Assembly (NCBI RefSeq): GCF_018863395.1
Contig: NZ_JAHKRR010000009.1
Location: 1 to 64,000 of the forward strand
Length of the DNA stretch: 64,000 bases
Direction of reading: 5' to 3'
From: Sinomicrobium weinanense
Lineage (GTDB): Bacteria > Bacteroidota > Bacteroidia > Flavobacteriales > Flavobacteriaceae
In this document: piece after piece, positions 36,523 through 46,515 of the stretch
Numbering within the stretch: position 1 is the stretch's first letter
Layout: each line of letters begins with the position of its first letter
Position numbers and translations under genes: made by a program
Notes under the pieces: model-generated
Told to the model about the DNA's origin: nothing
What the model saw: the letters and a program-made list of their open reading frames with translations, nothing else
Databases searched by the model: none

Positions 36523-39500
36523 TTAATATCCACCTAAATTAGTTAAATATGCTTTACCGTAACCATATATACTAAAGTCAGTTATATTATAACGCCCGTT
36601 AACGGTGGCCTTATATTTTCCGTATTTAGTTAATTGATTCCTCGTCCATATTTTGGCTCCACCTCCTCTATGTTGCTCAAAATTATAAACATCTATCAAT
36701 CCATTAGCTCCTCCTAACTGGACTTCTCCGGAGTTATTTAAAACGGATATTTTTATACTTCCATATACTTCCCCAACTGATTTGTTGAAGTAGTCCGGTT
36801 GCAATGGGTTAATGAAATTAAAATACCCCGAAGTTCTATAAAACCCATTTTTATTTCTGAAATCTCCCATATCAATAGTAGATAAATCTATTTTTCCTGC
36901 GTCTACAAATAAAGGTTCTCCATTTCCATTTCTTGCCCACGCATTAGCTTCTGACAGAGTTAAAACCCCATCATAATCAGGTCTATCTTTCAAGTCGTAA
37001 CTATGTGAAAAAACTTTATTCCAAGTGGGGTCATCAAATTTGGCAAATTGGTCTCCCGGTAAGTTAGAAGCGTAATCAGATAAAAATTGTCCTCCTTCTT
37101 CTAAAATATCTAACTGGTTCATCCCTTGGGTAAACTCTCCCCCATAAATAATAGCTTCTCCTTTCAACCCATATTCATCCGTTCCTAAGAAGCTACCGTC
37201 CTCGCCATATATTGGATTGAATGCTGCCCTTCCGTCCGGGTCGATAAAGTTCGGCGGCGAGTTGTTCAAAAAACTGTAAGGCGAGACGCTGTAAAACTCT
37301 TCAGCCAACGGGTCTTGTGTAGTTGTCCTGACAATATCGGCCATATAGTGCCTTGCCCCGAAGTCGTGCCAGTCTAAACCGAGCTCCTTTTCGTGTTCTT
37401 TGCTCTGATACGTCTGATAGTTGTTTTCCGGGCCATTGAGGATATTATTGTACCCTTTATGTTCCAGCCCGAAGGGGTAATAATTCTGTTCCCTCCGAAT
37501 CTCCGAGGTTCCGACTGTACCATCTCCATTATCATCGGCAAAGGTGATCCTCACATTATTTAAATGATCTTTCAGATAATAAACATACTGATAGCCTCCC
37601 CCAGCTTTCGGCTCAAAATACCCTTCCGGGTGGCTTACCTGCTTGAGTTGGCTATTCTCATAAATGTAATTCCCTGCATACTCGGTAGTAGTGGTCTGTC
37701 CATTAGCTACCGCCACCTTTTTGAGTTTGCTACCATCCGCCCCATAAATATACTGAATATTCCCCGTATGTTCCGGGTTGTTTACCGTAACCTTAGTTGG
37801 CAGGTTTAAATAGTTATACGTAATTCCCGTAATGCCCTTATTCGCATCTGTTTTCAGATTCCCATTAGGGTCATAAGTGTACTCATTATTGGTATTGGCA
37901 CCATCTTTAAACCCATCATCCTTATAGATTGATGTCGCAGTCTCGGTTACTTTCAATAGCTTATTCCCGATATTACCAGCATTATAGACATAGCGAATAT
38001 CGTCCATAGCTTCACCGGGGGCCTGGCTGTTCCGGTACAGGCTCGTGATATTTCCGTTCTTGTCATAATTGTCCACCCGCAAGTCATAGCCCGTACTTAA
38101 GTTAAACCCTCCCGTAGTCTTTATCCCATAATCGGCATAGGTGATCCGGTTCAGGGCGTCATAGGTATAGGCATAACCCCTGGTTCTTTCTCCTCCAACT
38201 AAATCGTTGGCAGTCTTCCAGATCGTCTCACTGATATTACCATTATACAGCGGCGTGTTGGAGGCCCCCATTTCTTTGGTATTGTAATTGATCTTAAACG
38301 CAAATAGCTTATTGCTTAGATTGGTCACATCATTGATCTCCTTTAACCAACCCCGTACATTATAAGCATAATTTAGTGTTTGTAAAGGTTTATCCGGCGT
38401 ATTTCCCACCTTCTTTTCCTTTAACTGCCCCAGGTCGTCATAGCCATTCTCTGCAATAAGTTCACCTGCAGGGCTGATCGATGCACTGAAACTCACACTG
38501 CTGGTGGCCTTAATATGAAAACCAGGGGTTAACCTAATACTCTTACCCGCCACTTTATCGGTTGTGCCGGTAACTGCACTGTTCAACACCAGGTCCTCTC
38601 CTGAGGTACTTCCTCCACAATCCCCGTTAATACACTGTAATTGCCGTATCAACCGCCCCGCATGGTCGTATTCAAACTGGTCTGTGGTCACTATAGGAGC
38701 ATTACTGCCCTTGGTATGGGTCGTTTTAGTTTCAAGTATCTTCCCTACAAAATCCAGCTTGTATTCTAAGATATCCGTGGTATTCAGGTAAGGGTTCTTA
38801 CTGGCCGTATAGATCACCCTGCCCTTGTTGTCATATCCCGTAATGGTCGTGATCCAATGAGCCGTGCCCAGTACCCTGACCTTGCTTACCGTGGGTAGCC
38901 CCTTGGTATTGGTGGCCTTGGGCCTATCATATACCCTGGCAGGTACACTCAATCCGGCCGTCCCCACATAGGTGTCATAATAGTTGATCGTATGGATCTC
39001 ATCCATCGCCTTGGGAATGGCTTTACTACTATAAAACACGGGGACTCCTGCATATGCAACGGCTGTAGATTCCTGGGCTTCATATTGCGTGAAAATACTG
39101 TTATTGGCTGCATATTGCAAGGCCTTCCTCCCGTTGGAATATTTTTTTATTCCCGTATAAGCTACCCGCCCGAAAGCATCATACTTGGTAAACAGCCATT
39201 GACCGTCGGCCCTTAACAATGAGTCCTGGGTCAATACAGGTTGGTCCAACTTATTATATACGATATAATCCCAGGCCTTACCGGGAATCTTCTTTTCTAC
39301 CAAACGATTCCTCCCGTCATAAACATATTGGTAGCACAACTCTTTTAGTTTTGTAGCATTGGGCTTGGCCGAATGGGCTTCTGCCTTGGGCGGTAACACA
39401 TAAGTCAGGTTGCCGTAATTGTCATATACATAATACGTATCGTGGGGCTGTTCATTGTTATAAGTCCGCTTCAGCACTACCCGGCCCTGTTTGTCTTTAA

Positions 39501-40839
39501 ACTCCTCTGTGCTGTGGTCCTTGCCCGTCCCGTTATGGTTCTCATCATACGTGATCGTTTTGTACAATTCTCCCGCCTTATAATAGCCCCCGTTAGCCGT
39601 GGATAAACTTAAAGAAGGTTCATATGTGTATACATCTCCAGCTGTTTCTGTTGCCGTCGTGGTCGCTTTGTAAAGACGGACTTCCTGGGAACTATTTGTA
39701 TCGTAGGAAAATTCTATTTCATGACCACTCCCCAGCTTCCACGCCTTCCCAGGGGCTGCCTGTTTCTGTACACGGTTTAAAGGAGAAGGCTCAAACTGTT
39801 TTTGAGAATAGGCATTAACATCCACATTTTCCAGACCTGGAAAATCTTCCGGATAATGGTCCATGTAATAATTCTTCGTGGCAATTTCCTGGTCCGTATC
39901 CCGGTAACTGCCATCATCTCCCCCTGACTTATAAGACAGCCATTCCTTTGCCTGGCGACCATAGGCGTCATATCCGATATGGGTGATAATGTCTTTCTTA
40001 TCCGGGGAAGCCCGGATAGCCACCCTTTGCATGGGCCGCCCCAAACCGTCATAATAAACCTTTGTTTCTATGACATCTCCGCTGTATAATGCACTATCGG
40101 GAACACTCATCCCCCTTTGATAGATCCGGGTATGGATGTAGTTCTCGTCATTAGGCACCGGGGTTGTTGGCTTACAGCCATTATCGGTTCCATATTCCCC
40201 AGGGCACTCATCCGTATTATCCTCTACATAGCCTTCAGGGGCTTTGCTATAATACACCTTATTATTCGGGTCACCAAAACCATCCCCATCGGCATCCCTG
40301 TAAAAATAGCGGGGGGCAATATTGGTGATCTTTGAGGTACTGTCGTCATAATCATCCCCATTCAGCACATAACCCGAGGGGCGGCTACAACCCTTCTTTG
40401 TCACCGAAGCATTACCATATCCATCGCCGTCAACATCCGAATACCACACCGTAGCCGGGTTAATACTTGCATTGGAATCATTACAATCATCCGCATTCCC
40501 GACATAGCCCATTGGGGGAAAACAAGCCTTTTTCCGCGTAAGGGTAGAACCATATCCATCCCCATCGGCATCCTCGAACCAGTTCTGGGCATAGCGAATA
40601 GTTGGGTCGCTATCATCACAATCATCTTTGTTCGCAACATATCCCGACGGCTTGGTCTCCGAGATTTTGCCGTAAAAAGGGTCTCCCAATCCATCCTGGT
40701 CCGAATCCCGGAACCATGTTGTGTTCTCTCCCGGGTCCGGGTCATCTATTGCGGTCGGTGTTACAACCTGGGAATAACCATGCCGTACCAAAATGAAAAA
40801 TAAAAAAAGTATACCGTAGGTCGTGTAATTTGTTTTCAT
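36523..40839 (-). CDS. Rhs/YD-repeat toxin protein of operon C with thrombospondin-like N-terminus
   Basis: The ATG at 40837-40839 starts a signal peptide (ending GYSQ near residue 24). Residues 40-220 hold four calcium-binding, thrombospondin type 3-like repeats (WFRDSDQDGLGD, WFEDADGDGYG, WYSDVDGDGYG, FYRDADGDGFGD). The YD shell follows, with the LTPGFHIKA insertion near 773, the core YYLKDHLNNVRITF near 1085 and IDPDGR near 1203. The tip of about 235 residues begins with NPIYGEDGSFLGTDEYGLKG, a familiar shell-to-tip junction, and continues with RPDYDGVLTLSEANAWARNG. I cannot assign it an enzyme class. Large parts of the shell are almost identical in DNA to the operon A toxin gene. Confidence 0.85.
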   Translation of the reverse strand: MKTNYTTYGILFLFFILVRHGYSQVVTPTAIDDPDPGENTTWFRDSDQDGLGDPFYGKISETKPSGYVANKDDCDDSDPTIRYAQNWFEDADGDGYGSTLTRKKACFPPMGYVGNADDCNDSNASINPATVWYSDVDGDGYGNASVTKKGCSRPSGYVLNGDDYDDSTSKITNIAPRYFYRDADGDGFGDPNNKVYYSKAPEGYVEDNTDECPGEYGTDNGCKPTTPVPNDENYIHTRIYQRGMSVPDSALYSGDVIETKVYYDGLGRPMQRVAIRASPDKKDIITHIGYDAYGRQAKEWLSYKSGGDDGSYRDTDQEIATKNYYMDHYPEDFPGLENVDVNAYSQKQFEPSPLNRVQKQAAPGKAWKLGSGHEIEFSYDTNSSQEVRLYKATTTATETAGDVYTYEPSLSLSTANGGYYKAGELYKTITYDENHNGTGKDHSTEEFKDKQGRVVLKRTYNNEQPHDTYYVYDNYGNLTYVLPPKAEAHSAKPNATKLKELCYQYVYDGRNRLVEKKIPGKAWDYIVYNKLDQPVLTQDSLLRADGQWLFTKYDAFGRVAYTGIKKYSNGRKALQYAANNSIFTQYEAQESTAVAYAGVPVFYSSKAIPKAMDEIHTINYYDTYVGTAGLSVPARVYDRPKATNTKGLPTVSKVRVLGTAHWITTITGYDNKGRVIYTASKNPYLNTTDILEYKLDFVGKILETKTTHTKGSNAPIVTTDQFEYDHAGRLIRQLQCINGDCGGSTSGEDLVLNSAVTGTTDKVAGKSIRLTPGFHIKATSSVSFSASISPAGELIAENGYDDLGQLKEKKVGNTPDKPLQTLNYAYNVRGWLKEINDVTNLSNKLFAFKINYNTKEMGASNTPLYNGNISETIWKTANDLVGGERTRGYAYTYDALNRITYADYGIKTTGGFNLSTGYDLRVDNYDKNGNITSLYRNSQAPGEAMDDIRYVYNAGNIGNKLLKVTETATSIYKDDGFKDGANTNNEYTYDPNGNLKTDANKGITGITYNYLNLPTKVTVNNPEHTGNIQYIYGADGSKLKKVAVANGQTTTTEYAGNYIYENSQLKQVSHPEGYFEPKAGGGYQYVYYLKDHLNNVRITFADDNGDGTVGTSEIRREQNYYPFGLEHKGYNNILNGPENNYQTYQSKEHEKELGLDWHDFGARHYMADIVRTTTQDPLAEEFYSVSPYSFLNNSPPNFIDPDGRAAFNPIYGEDGSFLGTDEYGLKGEAIIYGGEFTQGMNQLDILEEGGQFLSDYASNLPGDQFAKFDDPTWNKVFSHSYDLKDRPDYDGVLTLSEANAWARNGNGEPLFVDAGKIDLSTIDMGDFRNKNGFYRTSGYFNFINPLQPDYFNKSVGEVYGSIKISVLNNSGEVQLGGANGLIDVYNFEQHRGGGAKIWTRNQLTKYGKYKATVNGRYNITDFSIYGYGKAYLTNLGGY

Positions 40840-40860
40840 AAACAAAAATATCTTAAAAGG

Positions 40861-41589
40861 TTACTGGCCATTATTCGCATTAATTTGATCCTCATGGCGT
40901 ATAAGGTTGGTTAACATGGTCTCCAATTGTTCAATCCTGACTTCCATCGCTGACAACCGCGATTCCCTCTCTTTTAATTTTTCCTTTTGGAATTGCAATT
41001 GCTTTTCCTGGGCTATCGTATACAAAGTCAGTTCTTCGATCTTTTGCAATAGTTTAGCATCCATCGCCCCAAGGTGTATCCCTTCCTTTCCTACTTCTTT
41101 GGCACTGGGAATATCCTTTAAATGACCTTTCTCCTGAATATGTCGTTCTACTTCTTCCAGTGTGGGCAGGGTGTAGCCCGATTCAAACACAAAATCACTC
41201 CAGCCACTCAGATCTACCTTGACCTCCTTACTGTGCACTACACCATTTACTGCCAGTTTAGCATCGGGAGAAGTCGTGCCTATACCTACATACCCATTGG
41301 GCAACATAAATAAACCATTACCTTTCCATGGCGTTTCTCCGTGAGTTATATATATGTAATGAGGAGTTTCTCCTCCTCCATACATCCCTATTCCCCCATA
41401 GCGGATATCACCTTTAGCCTTAAAGTAGCTTATTCCTCGGGCCCAGCCTCCTGTAGTAGCAGGCCTCATCACGTTTATACCGCCTCCATCAATCAATATA
41501 CTGGATCCCGTTGCAGTTGGATACTGGTTCTGCGATATACCTAAATGGCTTAAGCTAAGAAATACAAAAAGGATATATAGTTTTTTCAT
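40861..41589 (-). CDS. Secreted fibre-like protein between scaffold and toxin of operon C
   Basis: The 242-residue product has a signal peptide (MKKLYILFVFLSLSHLGISQ). The N-terminal GGGINVMRPATTGGWARG segment resembles the gene at 33552-34499. The family blocks GYVGIGTTSPDAKLAVNG, LPTLEEVERHI, LKDIPSAKEV and KLLQKIEELTLYTI follow, with a coiled coil after them. Unlike the other fibre genes, it sits downstream of the YD scaffold, directly before the toxin gene. Confidence 0.75.
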   Translation of the reverse strand: MKKLYILFVFLSLSHLGISQNQYPTATGSSILIDGGGINVMRPATTGGWARGISYFKAKGDIRYGGIGMYGGGETPHYIYITHGETPWKGNGLFMLPNGYVGIGTTSPDAKLAVNGVVHSKEVKVDLSGWSDFVFESGYTLPTLEEVERHIQEKGHLKDIPSAKEVGKEGIHLGAMDAKLLQKIEELTLYTIAQEKQLQFQKEKLKERESRLSAMEVRIEQLETMLTNLIRHEDQINANNGQ

Positions 41590-41595
41590 CTTTCC

Positions 41596-44500
41596 TTAAT
41601 TTTTATAGTGATATTTATATTCTTCCAATAATTTGTTGGTTTCATCCTTGATAAATTCCAGACGGTTAAAATCGTCATAAGTATACGTCGTCTCCTCGCC
41701 CATGGGATCCGTTATCGTTGTTATTCCCACCAAGGGTTTATAGGTATAAGTCGTTACATGAGATTTCGGCAGGGCTTTCCGAATATCATTTAAGGCAGCT
41801 ATCAGACTGGTTTCCGTACCCGTATTGGATGCGTTTTTCGCAGCGGTTACCAAACCGGAAGGAATACTACTATAAGAAGTGACATTTTCTATCTTGGCTA
41901 TGAGTTGTTGCCCATTATAACCCCATAAGTAAACAATATGCGGACCGCTTACCAAGGAAACCTCCTCCGGGTTGCCATAACTATCATATTTGTGATATTG
42001 CACATGGGGGCTTAAAGGTGCTGTTCCCTTGGAAGTAAGTATTTCATCGGGGAATACCTGGTTGCCCTGGATTTTATATTTCGTCCTTAAAGAAACCAGC
42101 GGGACTTCATTAGCGTTTGTCGTTTCTTTTATTTTTGTTGTTTCCCTGGTCACTGTGTGTATTTCATTGTTATCTATCAGCTTTTGGTGTGCTCCGCCAG
42201 GATCGTTTGTCGTTCCTAATTCATCATAAGCATAGGTAAAATACCGGTTTAAAATCTTTCCTTCACTGGTTATGGTATTTTGAGTTTTCAGGGAAAAATA
42301 ATTGGGGGTATATGTATAATTTTTTTCCACCACAACAGGTGTCCCTCCTGAAAAAGTGCTATCTATAGTTTGTTTAAGATCTACCCGACTTGTTTTCGGA
42401 TTAAAACTTCTGCTCAGAAAATATATTGGCATACCCAATGGAGGTGTCTCACTAGACCTGGGTTCATATGCGCCGGTAAAAAATTTAACCGGGCTTATGG
42501 TTATGGATCTGAAATTTTCGCGACGGATAGGGTCTTGAAAATAAGAACCCTGTGAATATCCATATGTGTTTACCGTTTTTTTTAATAAATTACCCTGTTT
42601 GTCATATATCAAATGCTTTTTCAACAAACCGTAGTTCCAGGCATCGACCTGGATAGGTACAAAAGGGAAAGAAGTAGTTCTTACCGGCCTAAAGTCAGCA
42701 AAACTGGTAAAATATTTAGCTTCTTTTCCTTGTGAAATTCCGTCAGCGACAGTCTTAATAACAACTCTTTTATAAACTACCGGGCTACCATTTATTGTAG
42801 AGAGGTCAAATAACGGAGAACTGGTTCGTACAATCACATTACTCTCAGTCCACAAATAGATTTCAGGTGGAGTAATAGGTGGTGTATAGGCCCCATTATT
42901 AGGATTACTCAAATTATCATAGAATGCAGCATAACTGTATTGCGGATAGACTCCTAAAGTTCCTGAAGAAGTTTCCCCATCTTCCATAACATATTCATAG
43001 GTCCTGGTTTTAGCAGGGGTAGAATGAACTCCGTCATAGTCCGTGATCTTTTTTACACGCAGTCCCCCTACATAGGGCTGTTTATGCCTATAGGTTTCCT
43101 GGTGAGTATCTCCCGGCATTTGCTCCCGCCAATTGATCATCACATAAGTGGAATAATCGGTCAACCCGGTTGTGTATAAAACAGCTTTATAGTTATTTCC
43201 CTTTATAAGATTGCTAAGTGAAAAACTTTTGCTGGAACCATATGAGTTATAAGGCACTTCTTGTACTGATACAAGATTGGCTATGGAAAGGTCAGAAGAT
43301 TTGTATATTTCGGCTACTATCTTACAATCGCCATGACACTCCAAGGCGGTTCCTGAGGATACGGTCATTTCCATAGTGGTGATTGTATTGTTTTCGCCTT
43401 CAAAAGGAATATCCGCTATAATGGATTTGTATGGTGCATCACTACTTACATAAGCCGAAGCACTTTTATTTCTATAAGCAGGCCCCGGAACGGTTACGGT
43501 AAAATCCTGGTCTAACCAATTGTCCTCTGCCTCATTAGCTTCCATATCAAAAATGGTATATCCTCCGGTAGGATAAGTCATTTTCCGCAAAACCCCTTTT
43601 TTGACATGATCAGGATCCGTATCCCTGTCCCCTCCTGATAATTCATATATTCCCTTGCCAAATCCTCCACGAACTATTTCCCTTGGAATCCAGCTGCCGC
43701 CGCTTCCTCTATAATATCCCCAATGGTCCGGGATACTGCTATATCGATCCGGCAAACTTCCTGTATATTCAAAAGTATAAGGCGTGTCTGTATTGGTTTC
43801 CGATCCTCCAAAGGAAGTCACCTTTTTTAAAGTAGAACGATTTAAAGAGTAATCCTGCTCCAGTAAAAATCCTTGGGTGTTCTCTCCATCTGTTACGGTA
43901 ATTTTCTTTAGATGCCGTCCTATGGCATTATCAACTCCGTTGGTCTCGTAATCAAAGGTCATAATAACCCCATTCGGAAACGTTATTTTTTTCAAAAACC
44001 GGGTTATCAGATTTTGCGAAGCGGTACCACCGGACATTATTTCGTTTCCGGTACCATCAATCCTCCTGTGGGTAGACTTATATTGACTGGTATTATAATT
44101 ATTGATGCCATCAGATTCATATTCAAAATTTATACTGGTCGCAGAAGCACTTGCCTTTGGAGATATGATCTTTGTCAGATACCAGGAAGAGGTATATTTA
44201 TTACTGACTCCATCACCCAAATTAACAGTGGATTCGTAGGCGGAAAAAACGTACTTCATACCATCTTCATCAGTAATGGTAAAACTTTTTATTAATTGGA
44301 CATTACTACCATATATCGTGACTGTTCCTATCGTTTTTTCAATCCTTATCTTGCTTCGGTTTAACACTAAAATATCATTATTCTTGCCCAACATAAATTT
44401 GCCACTCTTTCCCCCAAAAGAATAGCTAAATATATCGGATTGATTATCCAAAACATTACCATACATATTATTATAAGGTCTCAGACTTACGGTTCCGGGT

Positions 44501-44919
44501 GAGTTTCCGTCAATCTCATCGGGCAATTCGTCCTGATAAATAAATCCTACATTGGGCTTTTCGTCATAAATTCCCCTAACCATCCTGGAAACAACACCGC
44601 CTGCAGTTAATGCCCATCCTATTCCAACACTAGAAGAAGGTTCGTTCAATTTAATCCCTCCCGCATGATAGCTCAACGACACATCCAGCTTTAAACCATT
44701 CGAAGGATGGTTATAAGAGTAAACCGGTATACTTATGTCAGGAATGCCTGTGGCTTCACCAACCGGAATGTCCCCGAATTTCATCATCGCACTTACTTCA
44801 GGAGATGGGGGTAAATAATTTTGCAGAGTGGGATTTAATGAAGTTATTTCTGAAGAAGACTGTGCTAATGCCAAATAATTAGGTATAAATACTACTAAGA
44901 TTAGTAATAGCTTTTTCAT
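41596..44919 (-). CDS. YD-repeat scaffold protein of operon C without toxin tip
   Basis: The 1107-residue protein has a signal peptide (ending LALAQ near residue 20). Its N-terminus (YLPPSPEVSAMMKFGDIPV, GIPDISIPVYSY, VGIGWALTAGG) and its end (TTYTYDDFNRLEFIKDETN) closely follow the operon A scaffold at 8284-11655, while the middle is more diverged. There is no variable tip. It overlaps the upstream fibre gene by four bases. A role as shell partner of the toxin Rhs is inferred by analogy with TcB-TcC systems. Confidence 0.75.
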   Translation of the reverse strand: MKKLLLILVVFIPNYLALAQSSSEITSLNPTLQNYLPPSPEVSAMMKFGDIPVGEATGIPDISIPVYSYNHPSNGLKLDVSLSYHAGGIKLNEPSSSVGIGWALTAGGVVSRMVRGIYDEKPNVGFIYQDELPDEIDGNSPGTVSLRPYNNMYGNVLDNQSDIFSYSFGGKSGKFMLGKNNDILVLNRSKIRIEKTIGTVTIYGSNVQLIKSFTITDEDGMKYVFSAYESTVNLGDGVSNKYTSSWYLTKIISPKASASATSINFEYESDGINNYNTSQYKSTHRRIDGTGNEIMSGGTASQNLITRFLKKITFPNGVIMTFDYETNGVDNAIGRHLKKITVTDGENTQGFLLEQDYSLNRSTLKKVTSFGGSETNTDTPYTFEYTGSLPDRYSSIPDHWGYYRGSGGSWIPREIVRGGFGKGIYELSGGDRDTDPDHVKKGVLRKMTYPTGGYTIFDMEANEAEDNWLDQDFTVTVPGPAYRNKSASAYVSSDAPYKSIIADIPFEGENNTITTMEMTVSSGTALECHGDCKIVAEIYKSSDLSIANLVSVQEVPYNSYGSSKSFSLSNLIKGNNYKAVLYTTGLTDYSTYVMINWREQMPGDTHQETYRHKQPYVGGLRVKKITDYDGVHSTPAKTRTYEYVMEDGETSSGTLGVYPQYSYAAFYDNLSNPNNGAYTPPITPPEIYLWTESNVIVRTSSPLFDLSTINGSPVVYKRVVIKTVADGISQGKEAKYFTSFADFRPVRTTSFPFVPIQVDAWNYGLLKKHLIYDKQGNLLKKTVNTYGYSQGSYFQDPIRRENFRSITISPVKFFTGAYEPRSSETPPLGMPIYFLSRSFNPKTSRVDLKQTIDSTFSGGTPVVVEKNYTYTPNYFSLKTQNTITSEGKILNRYFTYAYDELGTTNDPGGAHQKLIDNNEIHTVTRETTKIKETTNANEVPLVSLRTKYKIQGNQVFPDEILTSKGTAPLSPHVQYHKYDSYGNPEEVSLVSGPHIVYLWGYNGQQLIAKIENVTSYSSIPSGLVTAAKNASNTGTETSLIAALNDIRKALPKSHVTTYTYKPLVGITTITDPMGEETTYTYDDFNRLEFIKDETNKLLEEYKYHYKN

Positions 44920-45515
44920 TCTTTATTTCTTTTTTTTAACTGTTCAATTTGTTGTTGTTGGATTTCTATTTTTTTGTTCAACTGAAGAATATACAGCGTC
45001 AATTCCTCTATCTTCTGCAGTAATTTAGCATCCATCTCTCCCAGGAACACTCCTTCTTTTTCGACTTCTTTTGCACTTGGTATGTCTTTTAAATGACCTT
45101 TTTCTTTTATATGTTCTTCTACCTCTTTTAACGAGGAAAGTTCATAACCTTCATCAAACACAAAGTCACTCCAGCCAGTTTCTACTTTAACCTCTTTGGC
45201 ACGAATGTTACCATTCACTGCGAGTTTCCAGGCACCTGTATTCGTGGTACCAATCCCCATACTTCCATCATTTTCTACGGTTAATTTCACCCCTTTATTA
45301 GCGGCATTTTCCCCACTTGATAACCTTAGTATAGGCCCCGTACTAACCTGATTGATATATACGGCGGCACCTCCTGAGTTATTTCTGGTAAAATGGTGAT
45401 AATCTGTATTCCCGGATGGCGTTCTCCAAACTCCTGTCTGTACCTGCGCTTCTGTACTCAGTGAGAATAACACGGACAATACAGTCAATAAATAAGTAAA
45501 TATTTCTTTCATCAT
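44916..45515 (-). CDS. Secreted fibre-like protein (operon C, second)
   Basis: This 199-residue product is the smallest intact member of the family here. A signal peptide (ending STEAQ) is followed by only about 60 residues before the family block (GSMGIGTTNTGAWKLAVNG, KEVKVETGWSDFVF, LSSLKEVEEHI, LLQKIEELTLYILQL). The block shares the KVETGWSDFVF variant with the first gene of this operon, so the two are close duplicates. Four-base overlaps join it to both neighbours. Confidence 0.75.
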   Translation of the reverse strand: MMKEIFTYLLTVLSVLFSLSTEAQVQTGVWRTPSGNTDYHHFTRNNSGGAAVYINQVSTGPILRLSSGENAANKGVKLTVENDGSMGIGTTNTGAWKLAVNGNIRAKEVKVETGWSDFVFDEGYELSSLKEVEEHIKEKGHLKDIPSAKEVEKEGVFLGEMDAKLLQKIEELTLYILQLNKKIEIQQQQIEQLKKRNKE

Positions 45516-46435
45516 TGGTTCTTCTTTAATTGTTCTATTTCTTTTTTTAATTCCTGTATCGCTTCTCCCTGGATTTTCATAACTTTCTGTTGCTTTATGA
45601 TATACAGGGTCAGTTCCTCTATCTTCTGCAATAGTTTGGCATCCATCTCCCCAAGGAATATCCCGTTTTCTTCAACTTCTTTGGCACTGGGGATATCCTT
45701 TAGGTGACCCTTCTTTATAATATGCTGTTCTACTTCTTCCAAAGTGGGCAGAGGATAGTTCTCCTCAAACACAAAATCACTCCAGCCCGTTTCTACTTTG
45801 ACTTCCTTGGCCCGGATATTACCGTTTACAGCAAGCTTCCAATTACTGGAATCAGTAGTGCCTATACCTACCCTTCCATCGGTATAGAAGAGCCCGTTTC
45901 CCTTTCTCTGCCAATGATATGAAGGTCCAAAAACATCAGGTTCCACATCTGATTCCCCCATTTGCAGTTCCTGTATAAAAACACGAATCCTATAATTATT
46001 GCTATGGTTTGTCTTTACTTTCACGACATTATTATCAATGGTCAGCAACGGATGGTTGGAAATATCCCCTGCTAAAGTCACCGCCCTGAGGTTCCATACA
46101 GACGCATCGGGGTTGTACCATACCAGGTATTCAGCGCCGGTATTAGTCCCTGTTCCCCTGGTCACTAGGCGCACTTTGTAAATACTTCCTACATTTAACG
46201 GATTTCCTGTTTCGTCTGTCAGTTCTACCATGACCGTATTATTCACGGTAATTTCCTTTGCAAAAGAATTTGTATGCGTTGTTTGTGCCTTGCTTAAAAA
46301 ACCCAACAGGGCAAAAGCGAAAAGCAAAATTTTTTTTTCATTTGTATTGATTTGGTATATTAGTTTGAAATAAATTAACATTGCTTGATTCCTGGTCATA
46401 ATAATCAGAGAGTCTGCCTCATTTATATTTGACAT
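45512..46435 (-). CDS. Secreted fibre-like protein, first gene of operon C, start disturbed by a poly-A tract
   Basis: The family parts are clear (GRVGIGTTDSSNWKLAVNG, KEVKVETGWSDFVF, LPTLEEVEQHI, LLQKIEELTLYIIKQQ). The expected start, ATG at 46339-46341, is followed by nine A residues (46330-46338) and is out of frame with the signal peptide KKILLFAFALLGFLSKAQ. With seven or ten A residues it would read in frame, as in the paralogues. The open frame continues upstream to 46435, but that stretch has no paralogue equivalent. The gene is therefore off, phase-variable, translated from an atypical upstream start, or mis-sequenced. Confidence 0.65.
   Translation of the reverse strand: MSNINEADSLIIMTRNQAMLIYFKLIYQINTNEKKILLFAFALLGFLSKAQTTHTNSFAKEITVNNTVMVELTDETGNPLNVGSIYKVRLVTRGTGTNTGAEYLVWYNPDASVWNLRAVTLAGDISNHPLLTIDNNVVKVKTNHSNNYRIRVFIQELQMGESDVEPDVFGPSYHWQRKGNGLFYTDGRVGIGTTDSSNWKLAVNGNIRAKEVKVETGWSDFVFEENYPLPTLEEVEQHIIKKGHLKDIPSAKEVEENGIFLGEMDAKLLQKIEELTLYIIKQQKVMKIQGEAIQELKKEIEQLKKNQ
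46330..46338 (-). repeat. Nine-base A tract directly after the expected start codon
   Basis: On the minus strand ATG is followed by A9 and then TTTTGC. A change of one base (to A10) or two (to A7) would join the start to the signal-peptide frame. Such tracts are typical sites of slipped-strand phase variation. Confidence 0.6.
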
Positions 46436-46515
46436 AAAATCCCCACTTTCCCTGTTTATCAGTGAAAATTAAATCCATCTATTCCTGTGAAAAAGTGCGT
46501 ATTTTTAAATTTTAT

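Noticed and set aside
3459-46435. Type VI secretion effectors or T9SS cargo
   Set aside because: There are no VgrG, PAAR or Hcp genes and no T9SS C-terminal domain; the proteins instead have Sec signal peptides and variable tips at the C-terminus.
11657-46435. Prophage, suggested by tail fibre-like proteins
   Set aside because: There are no capsid, terminase, portal or integrase genes; the fibre proteins have signal peptides, so they are exported by the cell.
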